From Hysterium pulicare CBS 123377 (lineage: Eukaryota > Ascomycota > Dothideomycetes > Hysteriales > Hysteriaceae): 64,000 bases of DNA. The notes beneath the pieces were generated by a model. That model was not told where the DNA came from, searched no databases, and saw nothing but the letters and a program-made list of their open reading frames with translations. How positions within the stretch are numbered: the stretch's first letter is position 1; every line of letters starts with the position of its first letter. Location: assembly GCA_000467715.1 (NCBI GenBank), contig AJFK01000403.1, forward strand, positions 1 through 64,000, written 5' to 3'. Both the position numbers and the translations under genes were made by a program. Shown here piece after piece: positions 36,301 to 46,632 of this stretch.

Positions 36301-36687
36301 GCCAATCTCGTCTTTTTTGGATATCGAGGGTGTAGATTCGACTTGGGTACCAACAAGTTTTGAAGGAGGCTGCCAATCTGTTCTTGTTTTTATTCGCTCT
36401 GCTTCCTCCAATGCAGTTCTGCATCTCATTTTTAGATCAGCCTTTTCGCTGGTGTCTGTGGTCAGCTTCAATGCTTTCATCCATTGCTCTGCTGCAGTGA
36501 TGGCAAGTTGAAGGGCGTCATCTTTGGTTCCTGCTTCAAGAATCTGCGATTGCAGGCTCTGTGAGAAGTTAAGTTAGACATCCTATCGGTGAAGAAGAGC
36601 ATCGAAGAACCAGAACGCTGCCATTTCGATAGCACGTACGCTTGCCTCAGCTTTTGCAGCTTCGAGCTGGCTTCTGTTGTTAGCCAT
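33323..36687 (-). CDS. palB: Calpain-like cysteine protease PalB/Rim13 (ambient pH signalling)
   Basis: Protease of the Pal/Rim pathway, which in other fungi processes the transcription factor PacC/Rim101 at ESCRT-decorated membranes under alkaline pH. Exons: 36687-36640, 36558-35464, 35413-35100 and 35051-33323; introns 81, 50 and 48 nt. Spliced protein is about 1061 aa. An N-terminal MIT-like helical region (residues about 1-70, ALQLAITAAEQWMKALKL) precedes a long S/T/P-rich linker. In the calpain core, DAATDCSVVASL carries the catalytic Cys (about 362), EGQHNYAVLD the His (about 530) and VKNPWVEG the Asn (about 550). IISPNGKYIVRLNFNGCWRR and GWIPEQIYLQE are further family blocks. C-terminal beta-rich calpain domain III-like modules follow. 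All triad residues are present. The protein is longer than Aspergillus PalB as I recall it, mainly in the linker. Confidence 0.93.
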
Positions 36688-37235
36688 GATGCGTTTTCAC
36701 CCTAAACCTCGCAACGACACAGTGCTGTATAGTGTCGACACATATATGACCAGGCAGACAGTCCATGAACTTCAAATGGCGATGCCCTTGGGAGCTGCAT
36801 AATTTGGTGATGGGTCCATGGTGTTGCGGCTGAAGCTGCAGGTAAAGTGGGGTTGTTGTTGATATCCGCGACGGGACGCAACCGCCAATCTTATCAATGA
36901 ATCTCTTGGCATGGAATAACTCCGGGTCAAATTGCCAGTCTTTCAACCTCGGGCCCTTTCGGCAGTGCTCATCCTTTGCATATGAGGGCCGGGATGGAGC
37001 AGTCTTGCGCCGTTATCGTCATTTATCCACCTCCGCACTCCAAAATCGCTACCTACTCTCCATACCTTCTAACCCAGTCCTCGGCCTGATCACTCTTCTC
37101 TCTGACCATGATTTCTTGAACTTGATCCAGACGTCCATTCAACGACAATCGCCGTACGGTTCGTCCCCAAAGTGCCGTCATTCTCACGGCTAATCACCAG
37201 CTGGTCCCCTCTATTTCTCGGCGTCAATCCTCACC
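36688..37235. other. Divergent promoter between palB and PMP47-type carrier
   Basis: 548 bp shared by two genes transcribed away from each other. No coding feature supported. Confidence 0.6.
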
Positions 37236-38480
37236 ATGGCAGGACAATCCAAGATTGAAAAGTTGCCTCCTTGGGGTAGTGCTGTTGCGGGTTCAGCGGG
37301 CGCTGTTTTGGCCAATGCCCTCGTTTACCCACTGGACATGTTAGTACTTATCAATCATTCCAGGTTTTCTGTTTTTAGGATCTGAGGCCTTTTATAGCAA
37401 TCTTGGCTGAGGTCCTTCATAATTTGTTGCATCTTTGGGTTTTGGACTGACTTGTTCTGTAGTGTGAAGACGCGCCTTCAAGTCCAAATCAAACGTAGAC
37501 CAACATCCGCAGACCCGAACCCCGCCGACGAGCAACACTACACGTCCACTTTAGATGCAGTAAATAAGATAATCCAGAATGAAGGGATATCAGGCCTTTA
37601 CGCTGGTATGCCTGGATCTCTACTTGGTGTTGCGTCCACGAACTTTGCCTACTTTTACTGGTACACCGTCGTCAGAACCCTCTACCTTACCTACCGAAAA
37701 ACTTCCACGGTGCCAGGAACGGCTATCGAACTCGCTCTTGGTGCTGTTGCTGGCGCACTCGCCCAGCTTTTCACAATTCCTGTCGCAGTGGTGACAACGC
37801 GACAGCAAACGGTATCGAAACATGAGCGCAAGGGTTTGATCGAGACTGGGCGTGAGGTCGTGAATGGTGAGGATGGTTGGACCGGTCTTTGGAGAGGATT
37901 AAAGGCTAGCTTGGTACTTGTGGTCAATCCGGCAATCACTTACGGTGCTTATCAACGCCTCCGGGATGGTATATTTCCAGGGAAGACATCACTTCGACCG
38001 TGGGAAGCATTCAGTCAGTACCCCGCCCTTTGTGAATACCCATCTACTAATCGTATTTGGCAGTTCTTGGATCTATGTCGAAGGCTCTGGCGACAGTCGT
38101 CACCCAACCACTGATCGTCGCCAAAGTCGGATTGCAATCAAAGCCCCCACCAGCGAGGGACGGAAAGCCCTTCAAGAGTTTCATCGAGGTGATGAGCTAT
38201 ATTATTGAGCATGAGGGTCTCCTATCATTGTTTAAAGGAATTGGTCCACAGCTCGCAAAGGGTCTGCTAGTGCAGGGTTTCCTCATGATGACCAAGGAGA
38301 GGTACGTGCATACATTGATATAGAAATTGATCGTACAAAACTAACAACGCTTGCAGGGTGGAATTATTATTTATTCTTCTCTTCCGCTCGTTCAGAAAGA
38401 TCCGCGCGGAGAAGCTTCAAAAGCTCGCCGATATCGCTGCGGAAAAGGCGAGACAAGGTGGACCGATACTCATGAAATAA
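37236..38480 (+). CDS. pmp47: Peroxisomal membrane carrier, PMP47/ANT1-like
   Basis: Mitochondrial-carrier-family protein of the peroxisomal branch. Related proteins bring ATP into peroxisomes for beta-oxidation of medium-chain fatty acids. Four exons: 37236-37339, 37463-38013, 38064-38301 and 38357-38480; introns 123, 50 and 55 nt. Spliced protein is 338 aa. The three carrier repeats are visible: YPLDIVKTRLQVQ (residues 31-43), IPVAVVTTRQQ and TQPLIVAKVGLQ. Each has its second conserved half (GLYAGMPGSL, GLWRGLKASL, SLFKGIGPQL). The N-terminus LPPWGSAVAGSAGAVLANAL fits the PMP47 group. The C-terminal tail is basic and ends GGPILMK. All six transmembrane spans appear intact. A link with fatty-acid oxidation to the other lipid genes in the window is only contextual. 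Confidence 0.9.
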
Positions 38481-38863
38481 AGTTATTCTTCTCTTATATA
38501 TTTTCACTGGGAATCCTAGTTCTTTATTCGTTATGTTAATGTTGCATATTAGATGCATTTTACCCTGCATTGTTTTGGTGGACTCCTGCCTCTTCTCACT
38601 AGTATACAGATGGATCTAGATCTCAACTATCTGTGCTTGGAGTTTAGGGCTAGCATATATTTTCGGCAACATAACGTGTTATTCATAAATACCAGCGTAC
38701 ATTCTATATCTTTTGCGTTTTACTGTGTAGCTGAACTTCTCTCCTAACAACAGACTTCTTGAGCGCCAACTCCCAATGACGAGTGTAGCTGCCAACGCTG
38801 GACGCAGCCAAAATACAGTCCTACTTACACTCTTCATATCCATCGCGCAACCACCATCCGCTT
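38481..38863. other. Convergent spacer
   Basis: 383 bp between two convergent genes. It is AT-rich with no gene, and probably holds both 3' untranslated regions. Confidence 0.55.
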
Positions 38864-39778
38864 CTACAAAATATTCTCTTGCCAGAACTCAGCTGGCACA
38901 AGCACCTTCTCCACAACATCCAAAACAACCGCAGCCGCACAGATCACCGGCCTCAGCATTATCATATGAAGAACCCCTATCCCGGAAAACTTCCCCTCGA
39001 AAAATATATGACACCGACCATGTCCATATAAACTCTTAGTCACACAGAAAATCAACCCCCATTCGATAAAATGCCACAGAAACGCTATCCGGGCAGTCCA
39101 GCAAAGATCCCTAAGAACATTCCTACTACTAATCAGACTAGGGATCCGTGGCAAAAGCGGCCAGAACGCCATATACGCTGTATCCTCTTGCTGGTATAAC
39201 AGCCACTCTATCTCACTCAGCACAACGAAGCCTAGTGTGAAATGCGTGGTCATTTCTCTTGTTGCTCTATCTTTTCCTAAAGTATCCTCGTTCGTGGAAG
39301 GAACCGACAGTTTCTCAATTATCATTTCCGCTCCCTTCCCTAGAGACACTAGAATCGTAGTCATGCAAATTCCGTATGCCAAACCCCGGAACCACACCGA
39401 GAATTCATGTCGTGGCGCCCCTTCCCAGAAGGCGAAGAAAAGTTGAAATGCGATGGTGTTTGAGAGGATGAGGCATAAGGTGTATTGAAAGGGATCCGAG
39501 GTATGATAGATATATACTGAGGCGGCGCATGCTGTCCAGTAGCTGATTTGCCGCTTAACGGAGAGAAGGCGTTTCTTTCGTCGTAGAGGTGGCGGCGGTG
39601 GTGTTAATGGATAGTAGATTGGTTGAACGACTGGCGCGGCGTGTTTCTTGAAGGAGCATGGATATGCACCCATTTTGTGAAGATTGGTGGTGGGAAGGAG
39701 AAGGAATGGGTTCTGAATTTTGAAATGCGGGTTTAGTAGGGTGGTGGGAGTTGTGGTTGTTGAGGTCATTATCGACAT
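38864..39778 (-). CDS. Orphan multi-pass membrane protein
   Basis: A single open frame of 304 codons from ATG 39778, without needed introns. I do not recognise a family. After a Thr/Pro-rich N-terminal region with PLTPPPPPLRRKKRLL come about six to seven hydrophobic segments: ISYWTACAASVYIYH, YTLCLILSNTIAFQLFFAFW, FRGLAYGICMTTILVSL, FTLGFVVLSEIEWLLY, IAFLWHFIEWGLIFCVT and VLHMIMLRPVICAAAVVLDV. Met codons at residue 4 or 36 are alternative starts; the latter (MGAYPCSFKKH) would remove a low-complexity leader. Charged residues within or near the spans (SEIEW, WHFIEW) recall wax-synthase-like or AT-2-like membrane enzymes, but no motif is firm. Frame length and hydrophobic pattern argue for a real gene. 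Confidence 0.65.
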   Translation of the reverse strand: MSIMTSTTTTPTTLLNPHFKIQNPFLLLPTTNLHKMGAYPCSFKKHAAPVVQPIYYPLTPPPPPLRRKKRLLSVKRQISYWTACAASVYIYHTSDPFQYTLCLILSNTIAFQLFFAFWEGAPRHEFSVWFRGLAYGICMTTILVSLGKGAEMIIEKLSVPSTNEDTLGKDRATREMTTHFTLGFVVLSEIEWLLYQQEDTAYMAFWPLLPRIPSLISSRNVLRDLCWTARIAFLWHFIEWGLIFCVTKSLYGHGRCHIFFEGKFSGIGVLHMIMLRPVICAAAVVLDVVEKVLVPAEFWQENIL

Positions 39779-39969
39779 ACCGTACCAGAGATCTCGACGG
39801 CTGGAAACCTTAGGTATTATGATAATCTACCTTGCCATTGGAAGGTTGTAATCTTACTAATAAAATATCTAACTCACACCAAAGTACTCTCATACGTGCT
39901 GCATTCTTAAATGGTCTTCCTATCTACCTCCCATAAGCTATTCTTACGCTTTGAAGTCAAAACCTACCC

Positions 39970-40206
39970 TCACTTCCGCCGTGAAGTATCCTCCTGAACA
40001 CCTCCCGAAAGCCCAGCTTCCGGAATCGTATCAGCCTTTTCACCAGCACCTCTGAGAATTCTTTCATTACAGTCTTTGCAGTTAAATGAAACCTGTACCT
40101 TTCGTTGTTGAGTAAAGTTGCAAGAAGGAAAGCCGCATCGATAGACTTTGATTGAGGGGTTGGCTATGTGGCCACAATGATAGATTATTGCTGGATACCA
40201 GCACAT
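39970..40206 (-). CDS. Small cysteine-rich CGH-type protein (copy 1)
   Basis: A 78-aa frame starting MCWYPAIIYHCGH. It has Cys2, Cys11-Gly-His13, YRCGFPSC and later FNCKDCNERI, spacing that suggests a small zinc-binding fold. The tail is acidic and Ser/Arg-rich. Two relatives lie in the next 6 kb: a 45-aa frame at 40630-40767 and a 109-aa frame at 45719-46048. Small proteins starting MC...CGH are common in filamentous fungi, and their role is unknown. No signal peptide is visible. Codon use and paralogue conservation support a gene; expression is unproven. Confidence 0.55.
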   Translation of the reverse strand: MCWYPAIIYHCGHIANPSIKVYRCGFPSCNFTQQRKVQVSFNCKDCNERILRGAGEKADTIPEAGLSGGVQEDTSRRK

Positions 40207-40629
40207 TGCGGTTGATAGGTGTTAATGTTGATGTTGAAGGAAAGATGAAGAGGTGGTGGGTTGGTGTTCGATGCTGCGGATGAGGTCGTGAGAAGTAGAA
40301 AGGTGTTTGAGAATTCGAGAAGTTTTTATACAATTTTGCCGCCTGAGTGTGAAGGATGCCGTGCTGGGTGTCACTTACTGTACTAGAGAATTTGCAGGTA
40401 AAATGGACGCGGCAGTAAAGCTAACACCGGGGAATGTCATTGTCGAGGAGGTTGTTCAACACTGCCTACGTGACATCTTTCCTTGCGCTTAAACACTCAT
40501 TCCTACGCTGTTAAACTTAGGATACCATATCTTGGCATCCCTACTTAAAGAACAAGTTATCAAGCACCGTTACTTCTATATTTCCATTCCATGGACCAGC
40601 CTGGATTGCGTCGAAATATCCACCATGCA

Positions 40630-40767
40630 TCACCGCACTGTCTGCAATTGCCAGCAATGCGCGTAGCCTGCTCCCGAACACCGTGAATAAGAGGGGAGCC
40701 CGCAGCGGTAGATACTCATACTAACGCTATGTCCGCAAGCATAGGTAAGTACTCCATGAGAACACAT
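40630..40767 (-). CDS. Short CGH-type cysteine-rich paralogue (copy 2)
   Basis: A 45-codon frame from ATG 40767 to TGA 40630. It reads MCSHGVLTYACGH, then SIYRCGLPSYSRC and AHCWQL. It aligns without gaps over its first 27 residues to copy 1 (M-C, Y-x-CGH, S-I-x-x-Y-R-C-G-x-P-S). It stops before the second CxxC pair of copy 1, so it may be a truncated or decaying copy. It is below usual gene-calling length. Confidence 0.4.
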   Translation of the reverse strand: MCSHGVLTYACGHSVSMSIYRCGLPSYSRCSGAGYAHCWQLQTVR

Positions 40768-42035
40768 TGTGCAGAATAGGTGAGGAAGTCGGTGAGTGGT
40801 GTTGGTGTTTGTTGATATTTGAGAATAGAGGTTTGGAAACTGGTGTGTTGAAGATGCGTTGACGATCTAAAATTTGTTTTGCGAGTTACAGTTTCTGAAG
40901 AGGTTTATGTATTATTGCGGCATGGTGTTGAGTCTTATTTACGGTTGAAATATTTGGAGGTGAACGAAAGAAGCGATGATCGTTGTCTTCGTTGGCTTCG
41001 TTCCCTTACCATACGCCAACACTCTTTGCGGTATATATCCCCCATTATTCGAACTTGCAGACTTTGCTATTCTCAATTATTTTGACTTGTGCATATAGCA
41101 TCTGCCTAGATAAGATGCCTTCCTCGACTCAGAAAGCGATTCAAAGCGTCGTGCTGGCAGAACGTGACATGGTTTCGCTTTTCGTCCCGTATGATATCCC
41201 CTTTGACCGAAGGGTCACCCCATATAGGAAAAAGCTTCGAATGATGGCGCTTCATCCAAGTCTGTGCAGTTTGATCGGCATTGGATAGGTTCTTCTTCGC
41301 CGCGAAGAAGCTCGAGTAAGCGGATGCGTCTTCCTTCAAGAGACTCCAAATACCGCAACGGTGAAATAATCTGGCTCATTGTAGGACACTTTTACTGCCC
41401 AATGTGACGTTGAATTGTTATGATGGTCGTTGTGACATTCTGGTTAAAAGGTGCAGCTGAGACGTTAGCGCGAGGTGTTCCCGACTTTACCTAAAGGAGA
41501 TATTGGGCTACAAGACACTTTCTTGGTGTCCTTCGGCATCACCGTTCTTACATCGGCGCGACTCACCCTCCACTCCCTCGTCTCAGGCATCTTTCCTTTT
41601 ATCTTCTAGTCAGCCTATCGTGTCCCTCCAACACATTGTCCTGTTATATCGTTGTCTGTCAACTTTAGACTGATGGGTGGGTGCCCAGTTTCGGCACCCC
41701 TCAGGTAACGGAACTAGACCATCCCTATTTCCGCCATATCGACACACGAGGCATACGCCTAATATAAAGATGATGATATAGGACATTTCCTCGTTGAGAA
41801 GTATATAGGTACTCTATATACGTCTCTGGTCGCTCGTAAACTCGTCAGCTTCCTGTGTCTTTCTATATAATCGTGCCCTCGCTATGACTTGGAAAGCGAG
41901 GAATGAAGACCTTGGAACCGAGAGGTAGTCTGAACAACATCGAAGCGGGTTCTCTAAATCATCTCTTCCCACCTGCCAACACCCATCACGTTCGAGCTCT
42001 TCTGGGCATACCTGGAAATTCCATTGTCTAGTCGC
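40768..42035. other. Spacer without recognised genes
   Basis: About 1.27 kb. Short frames around 41115-41340 exist on both strands; the one on the minus strand lacks an ATG and neither has a family match. Nothing else is seen. Confidence 0.5.
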
Positions 42036-42817
42036 CTAAGGTCCAAAAATCACATAGCGCATCATTCCCAGGGCGTTCCCAAGCAAAGTGAACACGGTTC
42101 GTGGTTTCGGATTGTCGAGAATTACATCCGGAAACCTCTCCTCCTTAAACACAGCTTCCAACACCTCCTTCGTCAGAATTCCGCCCGTCTGCGCCGTGTT
42201 CATAACGCCAACCGCCTGCAACATCCGAACGAACCACAGATTCAAAGGCAGTTTGGGAGCTCCCGCAGCTCTACTCTCTTTATCCCGACGAATGAATGTC
42301 TTGGCCAGCGACCGGAGGGTCACCGGCCCACCTTCTGCATCATCGATCATAGCTTGAAGCATGTCCGGCTGGAAAGTGTAGTTGTCGCCCTGGTGGAAGT
42401 CGAGGCGAGTGAAGGAGGAGTCGTGCTCGATGACGTTGTGGCGGCGTGTGTCCACCAAGTCAAACGTGCCGTCTTTACGCAACAGTGGAGGGAGACTGCT
42501 AGCTAGAGAGGCGGATGCGAGCTTATCCATGTGCAAAGCTGTCATGAGTGCGTGTTCAACTTGGGGAATGGTGAGGTTCTTCCCGTCACGTGGTATAATT
42601 GCGAGTCAGTACATCTACTTCAGCAACTGGGAAGAATGAGTGGTAATTACAGATACCCTTGATTTGCCAGCGCGTTCAACCCGGGACAGGGCCCTCGGTT
42701 TTCGATGTCGCCGCGAATATATGCATGATCTTGATCGTCGTGGAACTCAACTTGGGGCTTTTTCTTAAAGCCGCCCGTAAAGAGAGATTTGATGATATTG
42801 GTAAGAGTCAAGTGCAT
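42036..42817 (-). CDS. Chloroperoxidase-like heme-thiolate peroxidase (peroxygenase family)
   Basis: Member of the short heme-haloperoxidase/unspecific-peroxygenase family (StcC-like), which uses H2O2 or organic peroxides. Exon 1 runs from ATG 42817 to 42651 and encodes MHLTLTNIIKS, DHAYIRGDIENRGPCPGLNA and LANQGYL; the Cys of PCP (residue 44) is the proximal heme ligand. Exon 2, resuming at about 42593 with PRDGKNLT, contains the acid-base motif IEHDSS (Glu-His-Asp), a D-x-GDN turn, and ends MMRYVIFGP at 42036. Total is about 241 aa. No secretion signal is apparent, unlike secreted CPO/UPO. The intron starts at GTAATT (42650) and has a good CTGAC branch, but the stretch where its 3' end must lie, CTCGCAATTATA, has no AG. 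Either splicing is non-canonical or the gene is damaged. It is divergent from the alpha-dioxygenase-like gene. Confidence 0.8.
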
Positions 42818-43365
42818 TATGAGCAGTTTGAAGCTTTCTAAGAAAGCTTTTCATCCCGCACCAGGCCCAGGAGATATAATAAAGGATCAACGGCCATGCT
42901 GCAGAAGAACGACACGGCCCCAAGTTTTCGTTCCGCGGCCAAGAAAAGCCACACCGAATTTTACTGCAAGTCTGCACAACTCTTACACGAGCTGAAAAAT
43001 CAAGGCCCCCAAAGCATGGGTTGGATTCAAGAGTTGGACAGAACTGGTGTTAGAGCTGAAAAGGCTGACAAGAGCTGAAAGTCGCTGAACGAGAGCTGCC
43101 TGAGAGTGGACGCCACCATGCCACAATATCAAGCCCGTCAGCCTTACATAAGCTTACTGTCAGATCGACAACGACACACCAGTGAGATCGAGCTGATAAT
43201 TGCTGTTTGTGTAACGGGTTTAATGTAGGAGCCTAATGGAGCAGCTGAAGAGACGAACCGAAATAATGCACAATGACAACCTTCTTAACAACTCAAATCC
43301 GACTAAACTTTTACTATTCAATTTTCCTATTCGCACTTCTGTTCCCAGAAGCTTGAAAGGTCGCC
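42818..43365. promoter_or_regulatory. Shared divergent promoter of peroxidase and fatty-acid oxygenase
   Basis: 548 bp between two divergently transcribed genes. A short open frame (42896-43078) has no family match. No clear palindromic site was picked out by eye. Co-regulation of the two flanking genes is possible. Confidence 0.4.
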
Positions 43366-45312
43366 ATGGAGTCAGTAGTAAAGCCCAGCTATAAGCCCAG
43401 CCTTAGCGATCGCTTGCTAGTTGGGTTCTTCCACATAGTCAACAAGTTCATCCCATGGCACAAGCTCCCAAGTTTAATCGGTGCTCTCAACCTGGACGCT
43501 CTACGAATTGAGCTCCGCCAATACAATTTACACGATGGCTACGCTTCTGGGACGGCTCAAGGCAATCAGACTACCGAGCCTATGACCGACAAGCGCTTCG
43601 AGCATGCACGAAACTCAGATGGTAAATTCAATTCGACTGAACTGCCACTGATGGGATGCACCGGCATGCGATTTGGCCGCAATTTCCCCAGGCAGTTGAC
43701 GCCGAAGCCGACGGAAGAAGAGCTGTGGAATCCGAATCCAAGAATGTTGAGCGAGCGCTTTATGGCGCGGAAAGAGTTTGTACCAGCCACGACTTTGAAT
43801 TTGTTGGCGGCGGCGTGGATTCAGTTTCAGACGCATGATTGGTTCTTTCATGAAAGTGTGCGTTGAACTCTTTCAAAAACCTCTTGCAATATACCGATGA
43901 AAATTGCTGATGGCTCACAGAGTGACGAAAATTATGACATCTCCCTTCCCAATGGCGACACCTGGCCACACGGCAAAATGGAGCTACCACGTACGAAGCC
44001 GGATGAGGTTCTGAACGCGACCGATATCAAGTGTCCAGGATATAAGAACACGAACACGGCATGGTGGGACAGCTCTCAAATCTATGGGTCCAGCGAAGCC
44101 GCGACGCAGACTCTGCGAAATATGCATAGTGATGGCAAGCTGTTGCTCACCAAGGAAGGCCGCGAGCAATTCCTTCCTCGCGACGCCGACGGAAACCCAC
44201 TCACTGGATTCAACAATAATTGGTGGATAGGAATGGAGATGTTGCATACGCTCTTTGCGTTGGAGCATAATACGATCTGTGATACAGTGCGCCGTGCAAA
44301 CCCAGATTGGAGTGGTGATAAGGTCTTCGACAAAGCGCGGCTCATCAACTGCGCTCTCATGGCCAAGATTCATACTGTCGAATGGACACCTGCCATCCTA
44401 GCTCATCCCACTCTCAAAATAGCCATGAACGCAAACTGGTGGGGCCTAGTCGGCGAATCCTTAACCAAGATGCTGGGCCGCATCTCAAAGACTAGTGAAG
44501 AAATCAGCGGCATTCCCGGCTCTGGAGTCGACCAATTCGGCGTGCCTTACTCACTCACCGAGGAATTCGTCTCAGTGTATAGAATGCACTCGCTCATCCC
44601 AGATACCATCGCCTTTTTCGACGCCGAGGATGGAGAGCACAAATCCACCATCCCCGTTGAGGACACGCTCTTCACAAATGCGCAGCAACCGCTCGATGAT
44701 GGCCTCTCCTTCGCAGACGCCTTCTACTCTTTTGGTATCAACTACCCAGGCGCAATCACCAACTCAAACTACCCAAACTTCCTCCGCAACTTAACCACAC
44801 CCGATGGTCTACATCGCGACATGGGCACAGTCGACCTCCTCCGGGACCGCGAGCGCGGCGTCCCGCGATACAACGAGTTCCGCCGCCTCTTACGCATGTC
44901 CGCACCCAAGACATTCGAGGAACTGACAGGCGGCAATAAAGCTCTCGCAGCAGACCTCTCGTCCGCCCACAACGGCAACATCGAGCTTGTGGACGCCTTG
45001 GTCGGTTCACATAGCGAGCCCCTCCCCGCGGGCTTCGGCTTCAGCGACACCGCGTTCCGGATCTTCATCCTCATGGCAAGCCGGCGTTTGAAGAGCGACC
45101 GGTTTATCGCTGGGCAGTGGAATGCGGAAACGTATACGAAGGAAGGGTTGAAGTGGGTGCAGGATTCCGGGATGAAGGATGTGCTTTTGAGGCATTTCCC
45201 TGAGTTGCAGGAGGTGTTGAAGGAGAGTAAGAATGTTTTTGCGCCGTGGGGTCAGTTGCCGAAGTCGAAGGATTATGGGGGTATTGAGACGAATGCGCCG
45301 AAGACGAAGTAG
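43366..45312 (+). CDS. Alpha-dioxygenase-like fatty acid oxygenase (heme peroxidase superfamily)
   Basis: Resembles plant pathogen-inducible alpha-dioxygenase, which adds O2 to the alpha carbon of fatty acids and gives 2-hydroperoxides. Exons 43366-43857 and 43921-45312, with a 63-nt intron (donor GTGCGT). Spliced protein is 627 aa, the length of alpha-DOX. Distal heme motif QFQTHDWFFH (His about 157); WWDSSQIYG; WWIGMEMLHTLFALEHN; then GVPYSLTEEFVSVYRMH. In that last block Tyr384 would be the catalytic tyrosyl radical and His387 the proximal ligand. The blocks AKIHTVEWTPAILAHPTL and FGINYPG further match. It lacks the C-terminal P450-like half of fungal Ppo/linoleate diol synthases. No signal peptide is seen. 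All key residues are present, so it is probably active. The exact product is an inference from family. Confidence 0.88.
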
Positions 45313-45718
45313 CGGAAGTATTAATAGGGCGCGGGAAACATTTCTGTTGTTTGGAGTAAGATTAGGTTTGAAGGGCTAAACAGTGAGTTTGGAGAAGTAC
45401 AAAGAGGCGTACAACTTCGGCTAGATATAGGTGACAAATAGTATAAACTTTTTTTCCATGGATAGATTCTGTTGTATTTCTATAGTGGCTTCCAATGAGT
45501 TTGAAGGACTATGCGTTTTCAGCACAGGAGTCTAGTCAAAAAAATATTTACTTGAATTATAGACTTATCTAGGGTGACATGACTGGCCCGTATGAAATTC
45601 AAGTATTGAGTGCCATGCACAGCATGTCGGACCAAGGCAAGTCTTATCCATCCTCCCTCCGCTCTTTCAGAGTCCAGAGTCGAGGCACGTCAACGCAGAA
45701 AGTCCGGCTACACAACAA
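45313..45718. other. Spacer downstream of fatty-acid oxygenase
   Basis: About 400 bp, probably 3' UTR. No gene seen. Confidence 0.5.
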
Positions 45719-46048
45719 TCATACTTCGTCAATTTTAGTAGGTACTGCTGAGTCCGCTGCCAAGTCCTCGTCAGGATAAAATGAAGCGTGGTGGATTCTC
45801 GTAGGAGGAAGCTCCAGTAATCGCTCCGTAGTTACATTGCCGCCGTTTGAAGACATGATGTCTACACCCCACGGCCTTGGAATCCCTGAAGCGCACTCGT
45901 AGCAAGGGGAAGCTTGCGCGCGATGTATGGCGGTGTTGTCCTTGCAGGACTCGCGACCAGGTCGATCATATAGGCAATGATCTGAGGAGTGTGTAACAAG
46001 GGTATGGCGATGCCCGCACCGGAATTGAGTTTGTTCGGTAATGCACAT
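45719..46048 (-). CDS. CGH-type cysteine-rich small protein (copy 3)
   Basis: A 109-aa frame from ATG 46048. It starts MCITEQTQFRCGHRHTLVTH, followed by SDHCLYD, ESCKDNTAI and SPCYECASG, then a hydrophilic acidic tail. The start MCI-x7-CGH and the later CxxC are shared with copies 1 and 2 at 40 kb, though overall similarity is low. The upstream in-frame extension to 46240 is hydrophobic and unlike the family, so the internal ATG is preferred. Related small proteins occur widely in filamentous ascomycetes; function is unknown, with a zinc-binding fold likely. Confidence 0.6.
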   Translation of the reverse strand: MCITEQTQFRCGHRHTLVTHSSDHCLYDRPGRESCKDNTAIHRAQASPCYECASGIPRPWGVDIMSSNGGNVTTERLLELPPTRIHHASFYPDEDLAADSAVPTKIDEV

Positions 46049-46632
46049 TTGAGATTGTGGATGCTCATTCCAGTAGATATGTGAGTAGGATGTACCAGAG
46101 CTGATGCCTTGCGTTAAAGATATTGTGGAGTGAGTGTGGAGAAGGAAATATGGAAATACATTTGGAATACGGAACATGGAGACTATAGTTATAGTACTAA
46201 TGAAACAAGCAGTGAATTGAGGGCAATTGACAACAAACATAGCGTTATGAAAGAAACCCTCATTTTGAGGCTTTGCAAACTTCCCAGACCTGCGTCAGTG
46301 AAGGGTCCACGTAATGGATCGTGGACTTCCTCAACAGAGCGAGCATGTCCATACTCAGCTGTATCGTGTTTACTGTAGGTTATTGAGATGCTGGCATGCG
46401 CCAGCTCCTTGAGTAAATGTGTTGATCTTGCCAGGGGCAAGGAATTCAGAGAACGGGTGGGCGCACACTATTCCCAATGTGCATTGAGGCATGCACGTGA
46501 TCAGCCTTACAGTAAACTCCTTGGCGATGATTCGTCACTGGCCGAACCTTCCGCCGCGTCTTCCTCCCTGGATGGATACGGACTTTTCTCACACCTCATC
46601 ATGAAGATTTCTATACACAATCCACCTGTATT
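46049..46632. other. Divergent spacer before glycosyltransferase
   Basis: 584 bp shared by the small cysteine-rich gene and the glycosyltransferase. It contains one GCACGTGA at about 46493 but no supported gene. Confidence 0.5.

Noticed and set aside
41106-41339. 77-codon open frame on the minus strand, overlapped by a plus-strand frame
   Set aside because: The start codon is TTG, neither strand shows a known motif, and the two frames exclude each other.
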